A DNA stretch of 16,767 nucleotides from Collinsella sp. Lineage in GTDB: Bacteria > Actinomycetota > Coriobacteriia > Coriobacteriales > Coriobacteriaceae. The position numbers were made by a program, and so were the translations under genes. The notes beneath the pieces are model-generated. The model saw only the letters and a program-made list of their open reading frames with translations, had not been told where the DNA came from and made no database searches. This document shows, in pieces, positions 6,366-14,467 of this stretch. The stretch's first letter is position 1; each line of letters opens with the position of its first letter. The DNA lies in assembly GCA_018380195.1 (NCBI GenBank), contig JAGZUC010000036.1, positions 1 to 16,767 on the forward strand, given 5' to 3'.

Positions 6366-8219
6366 ATGCCGCTTTTCTCGCAACATACCGCCCGGTTCTC
6401 TCCGGACGTTCCCTTGGAGGGCACCAGCTCTCGCGAGCTGCTCAAGCGGTTCCAGCCGCTCGAGACGCTTGCGACCGGCGGTTTTGGCTCCATCGAGATT
6501 TGCCGCGACACGCACCTGCGCCGTCGCGTGGCCATTAAGCGCATCCCCCTTATCAACGGCGCCGGCATGCCCGCCAGCGACATCATGGACGTGCTGCGCG
6601 AGGCACACACCGCCGCCATGCTTCAACATCCCAATATCGTGCAGGTTATCGACTTTACGCACGATACCGCCTATGCCTACCTGGTCATGGAATATGTCGA
6701 CGGCATGTCCCTAGCCGACTTTTTGCATCGCGTGGACGGCCATTCGCTCACCTTTGACGAGGCCGCGGCAATTGCCGACGCGCTGGGCCAGGCGCTCACC
6801 TTCGCCCATAGCAACGGCGTGCTCCACCTGGATATTAAGCCCGCCAACGTACTCATCGACCACTCGGGCAATGTAAAGCTCACCGACTTTGGCATGGCGC
6901 GGCTGTCGTCTGCCGGCGGCTTTGGCGGCTCGCGCGGCGGCACCATCGGCTACATGCCACCCGAGCAGCTCGACATCGAGACTGGCACGGTTGACGAGCG
7001 CGCCGATGTCTTTGCCCTCGCCTGCGTGATCTACGAGGGCCTGTGCGGCAGCGCTCCCTTTATGGCCGCCACGCCCGGCGACTCGCTCGGCCGCATCATC
7101 GGCGGTGCCACCTACCCTAGCGAGCTCATCCCGCACTTTCCCCCAGGAGCCGAGGCTGCGCTCATGAGCGCCCTCTCCCCCATGCCGCAAGACCGCCCCA
7201 GCAGCATCGAGGCATTTTGCGACCAGCTGCTCGCCGGCTTGGGCAGCGTGCGCGAGGGCCGTCGCAGCCTGGAGCAGATGGTGGGCGAGCTGTCGGATGA
7301 CGAGCGCGCGGCAGACGATATCGAATCGCTGCCCTATAAGGACGACACCATCGAGGTCGACCCCGCACTCGGCTGGGCCGGCACGCGCTGGAGCCACGCG
7401 CGCGATTACACCATGCGCGCCATCTCGGCGCTAACGTGTGGTGCCTTTAGCTTTTTGCTCATGCAGACGGCTGGCGTCGCGGCGCTTCCCGGACTTATTG
7501 CCGCGGCCATCGCGATTGGGGCGGCTGCCGGCCTGGCCCCGCAGATTGGCTCGGCCATCTCGGCCGTGGGCTTTTTGGTGCTCATGGCCAACGCCACTAT
7601 GCAGGCGCAGGGCATCCTGTCGATGCTGCCCGTCGCGGTGCTCTTTGCCGCCACCATGTCCGGTTGGTGGATCGCCTGGGGACGCACCGAGGCGGCCGCG
7701 AGCGCGGCACTCACCTGCGCGGTAGCACTTGGCTGTCTAACGGGTGACGTCCTCCTTGCCGCCGGGGTCGCCGCCGGCATCGCGGCCTTTTGGCTCGGCC
7801 CGGCAAGCGCCGCGGCCGCTACGGGAATGGGCGCGCTTTTTGGCCGCCTGGCTACGGTTGCGCTTTCCGCCGGAGGCGTGCTGGGGCTCGGCAATGTTGC
7901 CGCGGCGCTGGGAGACATGCTCTTCTGGGCTGCCGTTGTGCTTGTCGCGGCGACAGCTGCACTGACATCTCTGCTGCTCAACGCCCATGCCAGGCGTGCC
8001 GAGCAGGGCTCGAACCTGGCTGCAATCGCTGCCATCGCCGGCTGCGGAATAGGCACCGCGGCGTCGCTCTGTCTTGCACACCATATGGAAATTGCCAGCC
8101 TTGCGGCCGCGGTCGTCGTCAAGGCGGCGGTTGCGGGAACCCTATCCTCTATAATCGTTGGGATATGCCTATATTTGCTCGGATACCAAAGAACCTATAC
8201 GGAGAGTGATCTTTCGTGA
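6366..8219 (+). CDS. Multi-membrane Ser/Thr protein kinase with HLD catalytic motif
   Basis: A 617-residue protein whose first roughly 290 residues are a Hanks-type kinase: glycine-rich loop ATGGFGS (36-42), Lys58 in VAIKR, a helix-C Glu near 79, catalytic loop HLDIKPAN with Asp156 and Asn161, DFG at 174-176 and PPE at 198-200. All catalytic residues are present, but the usual HRD Arg is Leu, so this is a non-RD kinase likely not controlled by standard activation-loop phosphorylation. The C-terminal part (about 350-605) is a block of roughly eight Ala/Gly-rich membrane helices with no extracellular sensor domain. ATG 6366 is chosen because GAGGG lies six bases upstream; the GTG at 6321 has no such site. 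The stop overlaps the fhaA start (GTGA). In mycobacteria PknA shares the locus with PknB; this kinase may fill that place, though its build differs. Confidence 0.9.
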   Translation: MPLFSQHTARFSPDVPLEGTSSRELLKRFQPLETLATGGFGSIEICRDTHLRRRVAIKRIPLINGAGMPASDIMDVLREAHTAAMLQHPNIVQVIDFTHDTAYAYLVMEYVDGMSLADFLHRVDGHSLTFDEAAAIADALGQALTFAHSNGVLHLDIKPANVLIDHSGNVKLTDFGMARLSSAGGFGGSRGGTIGYMPPEQLDIETGTVDERADVFALACVIYEGLCGSAPFMAATPGDSLGRIIGGATYPSELIPHFPPGAEAALMSALSPMPQDRPSSIEAFCDQLLAGLGSVREGRRSLEQMVGELSDDERAADDIESLPYKDDTIEVDPALGWAGTRWSHARDYTMRAISALTCGAFSFLLMQTAGVAALPGLIAAAIAIGAAAGLAPQIGSAISAVGFLVLMANATMQAQGILSMLPVAVLFAATMSGWWIAWGRTEAAASAALTCAVALGCLTGDVLLAAGVAAGIAAFWLGPASAAAATGMGALFGRLATVALSAGGVLGLGNVAAALGDMLFWAAVVLVAATAALTSLLLNAHARRAEQGSNLAAIAAIAGCGIGTAASLCLAHHMEIASLAAAVVVKAAVAGTLSSIIVGICLYLLGYQRTYTESDLS

Positions 8220-9229
8220 ACTTCCTGAACATCTTCGAGGACCACGTGGCCGGCATCTTCGGTGCCACCCGTGCCCCGTTCTCCTTTAAGAAGCTTGCCA
8301 AGCAGGCCGCTCGCGACATGGAGGATCAGACTCTGGTGATCAACGGCGTCAACACCGCGCCGGCACTCTATACCATCCTGATCGCCGCCGACGACGATCC
8401 CATGCTCGCTCCGTTCTACCCCGAGCTTTCGCGCGAAGTCCGCGAGTTTGTGAAGGCACAGGCCGAAAAGCGCCGCTATGTGTTTGTCGGCGAACCCCTC
8501 GTTCGCTTTATGATCGACCCGCAGCTGCGCGCCGGCAAGTTCTCGGTCTTTGCCGAGAACGTCGATGCCCCCACGCTCGGCCGCCTGTACGAAGAAGAGC
8601 GTGCCTATCAAAACGGCCTGGGCCAGAACAACTCCGCGGCAAGCCGTGCCGCCAGCGCCCCGCGCGCCGGCCAGCAGCAGTTTGCTGCCCCGCAGCAGCA
8701 GCGCCCCGCCGCCATGCCCCAGCAGCAGCCGACGCCTCGCGCCGCCGCTCCCGACCCGCTTGCCGTGGCAGACCCCTTCGCGCCTAGCGTCCCCGACCCC
8801 GCCGCCGCACCCATCCCGGTGCCTCAGACCGTCTCGCGCGACGCACTTGCCGGCATGGGCGGAGCCGCCGCGACCGGTGCCGCCGTGGGCCTAGGCGCCG
8901 CAGCCGGCATCGCCTCCAACATGGCGAGCACCCGCGCCCCGCAGCGCCCGCTCGCCCAGCTCGTCGACGTCGTGAGCGGCGAGAGCCACAGCATCACTTC
9001 CGCGCAGGTGACCATCGGTCGCGAGCGCTCGGTTTCGGACATCGCCCTGCGCGACCCCAACGTGTCGCGCCGTCACGCCCAGCTCACCTTTACCGGTTCG
9101 GACTGGTCGATCGAGGACCTCAATTCCACCAACGGCACGCTCGTCAACAACCGCCGCATCACGCGCTGCCCGCTGCGCAACGGCGACCTGCTGACGTTTG
9201 GCCTGAGCACCTTTGAATTTAGGGGATAG
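8216..9229 (+). CDS. fhaA: FhaA-like protein: DUF3662 domain plus C-terminal FHA domain
   Basis: A 337-residue cytosolic signalling adaptor. Residues 1-125 match the N-terminal domain of actinobacterial FhaA (DUF3662), beginning MNFLNIFEDHVAGIFG and including the RRYVFVGEPLVRF segment. Residues 135-245 are a low-complexity Gln/Pro/Ala linker with a small-residue hydrophobic stretch (about 211-235). The FHA domain (about 247-337) keeps the phosphothreonine-binding residues: GR (268-269), SRRH (284-287) and NSTNG (303-307). FhaA proteins are known from mycobacteria to bind phosphorylated partners of cell-wall synthesis. The GTG start at 8216 overlaps the kinase stop, and GGAGAG lies nine bases upstream. 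Confidence 0.93.
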   Translation: MNFLNIFEDHVAGIFGATRAPFSFKKLAKQAARDMEDQTLVINGVNTAPALYTILIAADDDPMLAPFYPELSREVREFVKAQAEKRRYVFVGEPLVRFMIDPQLRAGKFSVFAENVDAPTLGRLYEEERAYQNGLGQNNSAASRAASAPRAGQQQFAAPQQQRPAAMPQQQPTPRAAAPDPLAVADPFAPSVPDPAAAPIPVPQTVSRDALAGMGGAAATGAAVGLGAAAGIASNMASTRAPQRPLAQLVDVVSGESHSITSAQVTIGRERSVSDIALRDPNVSRRHAQLTFTGSDWSIEDLNSTNGTLVNNRRITRCPLRNGDLLTFGLSTFEFRG

Positions 9230-9235
9230 TCGCTT

Positions 9236-9652
9236 ATGAACATCGATATCGTCCTTTTTGCAGGCCGCATCGTCCTGGTCGCCCTGCTCTACATCTTCCT
9301 GTTCGCCGTCATGAAGACCGGCGTGGGACTTGTGCGCGGGCAGCGCCGCGACTCGGCCATTTGGACGATCGATGTGGACAAGGGTCCGCGCGGTATCCGC
9401 GGCATCCACGTAGACATGCTCGGCCCCGTCATCGTCGGTCGCTCGCCATCTTCGGACATCTGCATCAACGAACCGTTCGTCTCGGCCTCGCATGCGCGCT
9501 TTTCGCTGCAGGGCCCGGCACTCATCATCGAGGACCTCAACTCGCTTAACGGCACGCTCGTCAACGGCCGCCAGCTCGTGGAGCCCGCAACGCTGCGCGA
9601 GGGCGACGAAGTCCAGATTGGCGACGTGGTCATGAAGGTGAACCGTCGATGA
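9236..9652 (+). CDS. fhaB: FhaB (FipA)-like membrane protein with FHA domain
   Basis: A 138-residue protein with one N-terminal membrane helix (about 5-31) and a cytosolic FHA domain (about 62-138) carrying GRS (68-70), SASH (83-86) and NSLNG (102-106). Size and layout are those of actinobacterial FhaB/FipA, which links phospho-signalling to division proteins. The ATG comes six bases after the fhaA stop, with AGGGGA in the fhaA tail as ribosome site. Its stop overlaps the ATG of the phosphatase gene (ATGA), so the two are likely coupled in translation. Confidence 0.93.
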   Translation: MNIDIVLFAGRIVLVALLYIFLFAVMKTGVGLVRGQRRDSAIWTIDVDKGPRGIRGIHVDMLGPVIVGRSPSSDICINEPFVSASHARFSLQGPALIIEDLNSLNGTLVNGRQLVEPATLREGDEVQIGDVVMKVNRR

Positions 9653-11448
9653 TCGACGAGGAGAACAAGTCCGCAACTATGACCGAGGCACCGGCCGCCA
9701 CCACAGCTGCGCCGGCCCACGCCGCTCCGGCGGGCTCCGCACCCGTGGAGCCCGAGGACACCGTGTTCTCCCTGCCTCTTTCGCATGTAACGCATGATAT
9801 TTCGGATCTCGCCGATAACGAGGACGAAGAGGATGCCGTAGCGGCGCCCATCGGCGCACATGCTGCGGAACAGCCCACAGCGCCCGAAGCAACCCCGGCG
9901 CCGGCTCACTTTGCAGAGCCCGTCGCCGCGGCAATCAACGAGAGCGCTGCGGTGTTTGCGGCACCCGAGCCCGCCGCGCCGGCGTTTCCCATGGCCCCGG
10001 CGTCCGAGGTTGCGCCCGCGTCTACGCCGGCGCCCGAGCCTATAGACGTCAGCCCGCAAGACGACGAGTCGACCGCCCGCGTGTCCGAGGAGCCCGACTC
10101 CCCGGACACCGGTGATTCCGAATCAAACGCCGTGACCGACACCGTCTCTCCCGGTGACACCGCCGAAATCGACGTTGCCGCCGTTGAGGCCAAGCTCAAA
10201 GACCCCGGCTCGACCATGAGCTTTGAGCCCCTGACCGAGGAGCGCATCGAGACCGACTCGACCTATGATGCCGGCACCACCACGCAACTTATGTGGGGCG
10301 CCCGCTCCGACGTTGGCTGCGTGCGCCCGCACAATGAGGATTCCTACCTGGTGCAGTCGCCGCTCTTTTGCGTATGCGACGGCATGGGTGGTCACGCTGC
10401 CGGCGAGGTAGCCTCTTCCATCGCCGTCGAGACTATTGCCAAGACGGCCCCACAGTCCGCCGACGCAGCACGCCTGGCCGCAGCCGTCGAGGCAGCCAAC
10501 GCCGCCGTAATCGAGGCGGCCCTGAACGGCCTGGGCAAGCCCGGCATGGGCTGCACAGCCACCTGCGCCTACATCGAAAACGACACGCTCGCCATCGCCC
10601 ACGTGGGCGACTCTCGCGCCTATCTGCTCCACGAGGGCACGCTCATCCGCGTGACCCGCGACCACTCCTACGTGGAGGAGCTCGTGGACGCCGGCGAGAT
10701 CACGGCAGACGAGGCTCGCGTCCACCCCAACCGTTCGGTCATCACCCGCGCACTGGGCTCGGACCCCGCCATGTATGCCGACCACTTCACTCTGCATATC
10801 GAGGAAGGCGACCGTCTGATCCTGTGCTCCGACGGCCTCTCGAGCATGATTCCCGATAGCGATATCGAGAACATCGCCACGCAGTCCTCAACCGCGCAAA
10901 TCTGCGTCGACAACCTAGTGGACGCGGCGCTTGCCGCCGGCGGCCACGACAACGTGACCGTAGTAGTCGTTGACCTGGTTGACGATGGCGTTATGCGCGA
11001 GGCGCAACGCGTGCGTCGCCGCAACATTACTATCGCCGCCATCCTGGCCCTCGTCTTTGTGCTGGCAGCTGGCATCTGGGCCTACACGGGTGTCACCGGC
11101 TCATACTACCTGGGTACCTACCAGGGCAATGTCGCCGTCTGGCGCGGTCTGCCCGGCAAGCCGCTCGGACTCAAGCTCCACTGGCTCGAGAGCGAAACCA
11201 GCATTAAGCTGTCCGACCTGCCCGAAGACACGCAAAACCGCCTCAAGGCGGGCATTCCGCAAACAAGTATCGACGATGCGCAGGACACGATATCCAAGTA
11301 CCGCCACCAGATCGACGAGGAGCAGACCCGCCAGGTGATCGACGCGCAAACGATTCGCGACAACACCAATCAGGGATCGACCTCCGAATCAGATTCCGAG
11401 AAAACCGCCGAACAGTCCGCCGAGGCCGAAGCCTCCGATAAGAACTAG
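9649..11448 (+). CDS. pstP: PP2C-family Ser/Thr phosphatase, PstP type, with long disordered N-terminus
   Basis: A 599-residue membrane phosphatase expected to reverse PknB-type phosphorylation. The PP2C domain spans about 213-446 with the metal-binding and catalytic motifs RPHNED (226-231), DGMGGH (244-249), GDSRAY (320-325), SDGL (394-397) and GGHDNVT (431-437). A single membrane helix (about 459-479) leads to an extracellular domain of about 120 residues that starts YYLGTYQGNVAVWRG, as in other PstP proteins, and ends in a charged Ser/Glu-rich tail. Unlike mycobacterial PstP, where the catalytic domain starts almost at the N-terminus, about 205 residues of Ala/Pro/Glu/Asp-rich low-complexity sequence come first. 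ATG 9649 has GAAGGTG eight bases upstream and overlaps the fhaB stop. Confidence 0.95.
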   Translation: MIDEENKSATMTEAPAATTAAPAHAAPAGSAPVEPEDTVFSLPLSHVTHDISDLADNEDEEDAVAAPIGAHAAEQPTAPEATPAPAHFAEPVAAAINESAAVFAAPEPAAPAFPMAPASEVAPASTPAPEPIDVSPQDDESTARVSEEPDSPDTGDSESNAVTDTVSPGDTAEIDVAAVEAKLKDPGSTMSFEPLTEERIETDSTYDAGTTTQLMWGARSDVGCVRPHNEDSYLVQSPLFCVCDGMGGHAAGEVASSIAVETIAKTAPQSADAARLAAAVEAANAAVIEAALNGLGKPGMGCTATCAYIENDTLAIAHVGDSRAYLLHEGTLIRVTRDHSYVEELVDAGEITADEARVHPNRSVITRALGSDPAMYADHFTLHIEEGDRLILCSDGLSSMIPDSDIENIATQSSTAQICVDNLVDAALAAGGHDNVTVVVVDLVDDGVMREAQRVRRRNITIAAILALVFVLAAGIWAYTGVTGSYYLGTYQGNVAVWRGLPGKPLGLKLHWLESETSIKLSDLPEDTQNRLKAGIPQTSIDDAQDTISKYRHQIDEEQTRQVIDAQTIRDNTNQGSTSESDSEKTAEQSAEAEASDKN

Positions 11449-11464
11449 AAAGGGAGTGCCGCTT

Positions 11465-14335
11465 ATGAGTCGCCGCAACACCGAGCTGCTCTTGCTCATC
11501 GCCTCGGCGTTCCCCGTCATCCTGCTGTATGCGATGTACGTGCTCACTGCGGGCGCCGCTATCTCCTTTGAGACGCTCGCCGTACCGATCGGCCTCTTTG
11601 CCGCCTTTGCCGCGGCCCACATTGCCGTGCGCATCTTGGCGCCCGGTGCCGACCCCGCCATCCTGCCCATCGTATTTATACTTTCGGGCATCGGCATCAC
11701 GTTCGTGACGCGTCTCGCCCCCGCTCTCGCCATCTCACAGCTCATCATCCTGTTTGTCTCGGTGGCGCTCATGGTGGGAACGCTTGCACTAGTCAAAAAC
11801 CTCGACGTGGTCATGCGCTACAAGTACACCTTTGGCATCATCGGCATCATCCTGCTGATGCTGCCTATCTTTATCGGCACCACGATCTCGGGCTCCAAGC
11901 TGTGGATTCGCATCGCGGGCTTTACCATCCAGCCCGGCGAGTTCGCCAAGGTCTTTATCGTGCTGTTCCTGGCCGGGTACCTGGCCGAGAACCGCGAGCT
12001 GCTCTCCATCTCCAACCGCAAGATCTTGGGCTTTAAGATCCCTCGCCTGCGACTGCTACTGCCGTTGTTTGCCGTGTGGGGTGTGTGCCTGCTCGTCGTC
12101 GTCTTCGAACGCGACCTGGGTTCGGCCGTGCTGTTCTACACCATCTTCTTGCTGATGCTCTACGTTGCCACGGGGCGCTTTTCGTATGTCGTTATCGGCC
12201 TTGCGCTCTTAGCCGTTGGAGCCGTGGGCGCCTACAAGTTCCTGTCGCACGTTCAGGTGCGTTTCCAGGTTTGGGTCGATCCGTTTAAGGACGCCCAGGG
12301 TCAGGGCTACCAGATCGTCCAGTCGCTCTTCTCGCTTGCCGATGGCGGTCTGGTCGGTGTTGGCATCGGCAACGGCATGGCCAACAACATCCCTGTCGTC
12401 GAGTCCGACTTTATCTTCTCGGCTATCGGCGAGGAGATGGGCCTTTTGGGCGGCGGCGCCGTGCTCATCCTGTTTATGCTCTTTGCCGTGCGTGGCCTGA
12501 CCACAGCTGCCCGCGCAAAGTCCGACCTTGCCGCCTTTAGCGCCACCGGTCTTACGGCAGCCATCAGCTTCCAGGCCTTCTTGATCGTTGGCGGCGTAAC
12601 CCGCCTGATCCCGCTGACCGGCGTCACCCTGCCCTTTATGAGCCAGGGCGGCTCCTCGCTGCTGGCAAGCTTTATCATCGTCGCACTCCTGCTACGTGCC
12701 GGTGACGAGGCGACCGGACGCGAGGCCGAGCTCACCGGCACCGGCACCATGGCCGCCATCACCGATGACCAGGTCGCATCCGCCGCTGCCCCGACCGGTA
12801 CGCGTTTTGCCAGCGCACCTTCCTACAGCCACGGCAACCACTCCGCGGGTTCTCGCATGCGTCGTCGCCTGCTCGACACTCCAGAGTCCGGCGTGCTCGG
12901 CCGCGTGGCGCTTGCCAACCGTCTGACTCGTGCCGTGTTTGCCTTCACGGCGCTGTTCGCCATCCTTATCGGCAACCTCACCTATGTCCAGGTCATCAAG
13001 GCGAAGGACTACCAGGACATGCCGACCAACAACCACACCATCGCCCGCTCCAAGTACATCCAGCGTGGCTCCATCATCACGTCCGACGGCGTGACACTAG
13101 CCGAGTCGCTGCAGCAGGAGGACGGCACCTACGCCCGCTCCTACCCCAACGGCAACATGGCCGCGCACGTGGTGGGCTACGTGAGCCAGCAATACGGCAC
13201 CGCCGGCATCGAGAGCGTCATGAACGACACGCTCACCGGTTCTAAGGACTACTCCAGCTGGAACAACGCCATCGCGTCGCTCGCGGGCCAGACCCAGCCG
13301 GGCAACACCGCCAAGCTCACCATCGACTCGCGCATCCAGACGGCTGCCGAGCAGGCGCTCAAGGGCTTTAAGGGCGCTGTGGTGGTCATGGATCCGCGCA
13401 CCGGTGCGGTCCTTGCGTGCGCGAGCTCGCCCACCTACGACAACACCAACATCGATGCGCTGCTCCAGTCGGGCGGCGGCGAGGACGGCTCCATGTACGA
13501 CCGCGCCATGGACGCGCTGTACACGCCGGGCTCAACGTTTAAGGTCGTTACGCTTTCCGCGGCACTCGAGACCGGTACCGCCAGCCTTACCAGCACCTAC
13601 CAGGCGCCCGGCTCCATGGACATCGGCAACGCACCGGTCACCAACAGTGCCAACGAGAGCTACGGCACCATCAGCCTGCAGCAGGCCTTTGCCGTGTCCT
13701 CCAACGTCGTCTTTGGCCAGGTGGCAAACGAAGTTGGCGCAAACACGCTCGTGCAGTTTGCCAACGCCTTTGGCTACGGCCAAAAGCTCGGCCAGGACCT
13801 GACCTCCGCGGCCTCCATCATGGCCGACCCGTCGCTCATGACCGAGTGGGAGACCGCCTGGGCCGGCGCCGGCCAGCCTGTCGGCATGGACCACACGCCC
13901 GGCCCGCAGACCACCGTCATGCAAAACGCCGTGATTGCCGCCGCCATCGCTAACAGCGGCGTGGTCATGGACCCGTACTTTGTAGCCCAGGTACTCGCCC
14001 CGGACGGAACCGTGGTCAAGACCACGCAGTCCCGCTCGCTTGGTCAGGCCGTCAGCTCCGCCACGGCCGACCAGGTCAAGCAGGCCATGCTTGCCGTCGT
14101 CCAGTCCGGCACCGGCACCGATGCCCAAATCCCCGGCGTCAAGGTCGCCGGCAAGACCGGCTCGGCCGAGACTGGCGGCACCAACGTCAACTCGATGTTC
14201 GTTGGCTTTGCACCTTACGATTCACCCACGGTCGCCATCTCGGTGGCCTTGGAGGATTTCGACAAGCATGACGTCGAGGCCGCCAAGATCGCCGGCATCG
14301 TCCTGACCGCGGCGCTTGCCGCACAGGGAGCGTGA
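11465..14335 (+). CDS. SEDS glycosyltransferase (RodA/FtsW) fused to class B penicillin-binding protein
   Basis: A 956-residue fusion of the two enzymes that usually work as a pair in peptidoglycan synthesis. Residues 1 to about 412 are a SEDS polymerase with about ten membrane helices and signature segments IQPGEFAK, FERDLGSA, GQGYQIVQ, SAIGEEMGLLGG and PFMSQGGSS. A cytosolic linker of about 75 residues follows. A second membrane helix (about 489-511) then carries the PBP: an RGSIITSDG segment near 534, then the transpeptidase with STFK (catalytic Ser690), SSN (745-747) and KTG (897-899). All three active-site motifs are intact. The topology fits: SEDS ends in the cytosol and the PBP helix crosses back out. 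ATG 11465 is chosen because AGGGAG lies eight bases upstream; the GTG at 11456 overlaps that ribosome site. The gene occupies the place of separate rodA and pbpA in mycobacteria. Confidence 0.95.
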   Translation: MSRRNTELLLLIASAFPVILLYAMYVLTAGAAISFETLAVPIGLFAAFAAAHIAVRILAPGADPAILPIVFILSGIGITFVTRLAPALAISQLIILFVSVALMVGTLALVKNLDVVMRYKYTFGIIGIILLMLPIFIGTTISGSKLWIRIAGFTIQPGEFAKVFIVLFLAGYLAENRELLSISNRKILGFKIPRLRLLLPLFAVWGVCLLVVVFERDLGSAVLFYTIFLLMLYVATGRFSYVVIGLALLAVGAVGAYKFLSHVQVRFQVWVDPFKDAQGQGYQIVQSLFSLADGGLVGVGIGNGMANNIPVVESDFIFSAIGEEMGLLGGGAVLILFMLFAVRGLTTAARAKSDLAAFSATGLTAAISFQAFLIVGGVTRLIPLTGVTLPFMSQGGSSLLASFIIVALLLRAGDEATGREAELTGTGTMAAITDDQVASAAAPTGTRFASAPSYSHGNHSAGSRMRRRLLDTPESGVLGRVALANRLTRAVFAFTALFAILIGNLTYVQVIKAKDYQDMPTNNHTIARSKYIQRGSIITSDGVTLAESLQQEDGTYARSYPNGNMAAHVVGYVSQQYGTAGIESVMNDTLTGSKDYSSWNNAIASLAGQTQPGNTAKLTIDSRIQTAAEQALKGFKGAVVVMDPRTGAVLACASSPTYDNTNIDALLQSGGGEDGSMYDRAMDALYTPGSTFKVVTLSAALETGTASLTSTYQAPGSMDIGNAPVTNSANESYGTISLQQAFAVSSNVVFGQVANEVGANTLVQFANAFGYGQKLGQDLTSAASIMADPSLMTEWETAWAGAGQPVGMDHTPGPQTTVMQNAVIAAAIANSGVVMDPYFVAQVLAPDGTVVKTTQSRSLGQAVSSATADQVKQAMLAVVQSGTGTDAQIPGVKVAGKTGSAETGGTNVNSMFVGFAPYDSPTVAISVALEDFDKHDVEAAKIAGIVLTAALAAQGA

Positions 14336-14385
14336 TGCCCATGATCGAATCGGACACCCGAGGCGCGCCGCGGCCTAAGGGTTAG
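14335..14385 (+). CDS. Possible 16-codon ORF after the SEDS-PBP gene
   Basis: The ATG overlaps the TGA of the SEDS-PBP gene (TGATG) and is preceded by AGGGAG at short spacing. It reads MPMIESDTRGAPRPKG then TAG. It is too short to recognise. It may be a coupled leader peptide before pknB, or chance. The rest of the 132-base gap before pknB shows no convincing promoter or terminator. Confidence 0.2.
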   Translation: MPMIESDTRGAPRPKG

Positions 14386-14467
14386 CGGCAACGCGTCACA
14401 CGGCCCCAGCGGCCACATCGTAGGTACTACACACATCGTTGAGCGAATAGTTATGTTAGGAGCAGGA

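Noticed and set aside
6711..8122. Long antisense open frames opposite the kinase gene
   Set aside because: They have low-complexity Ala/Arg-rich translations and no motifs, and arise from the GC-rich codon pattern of the real gene.
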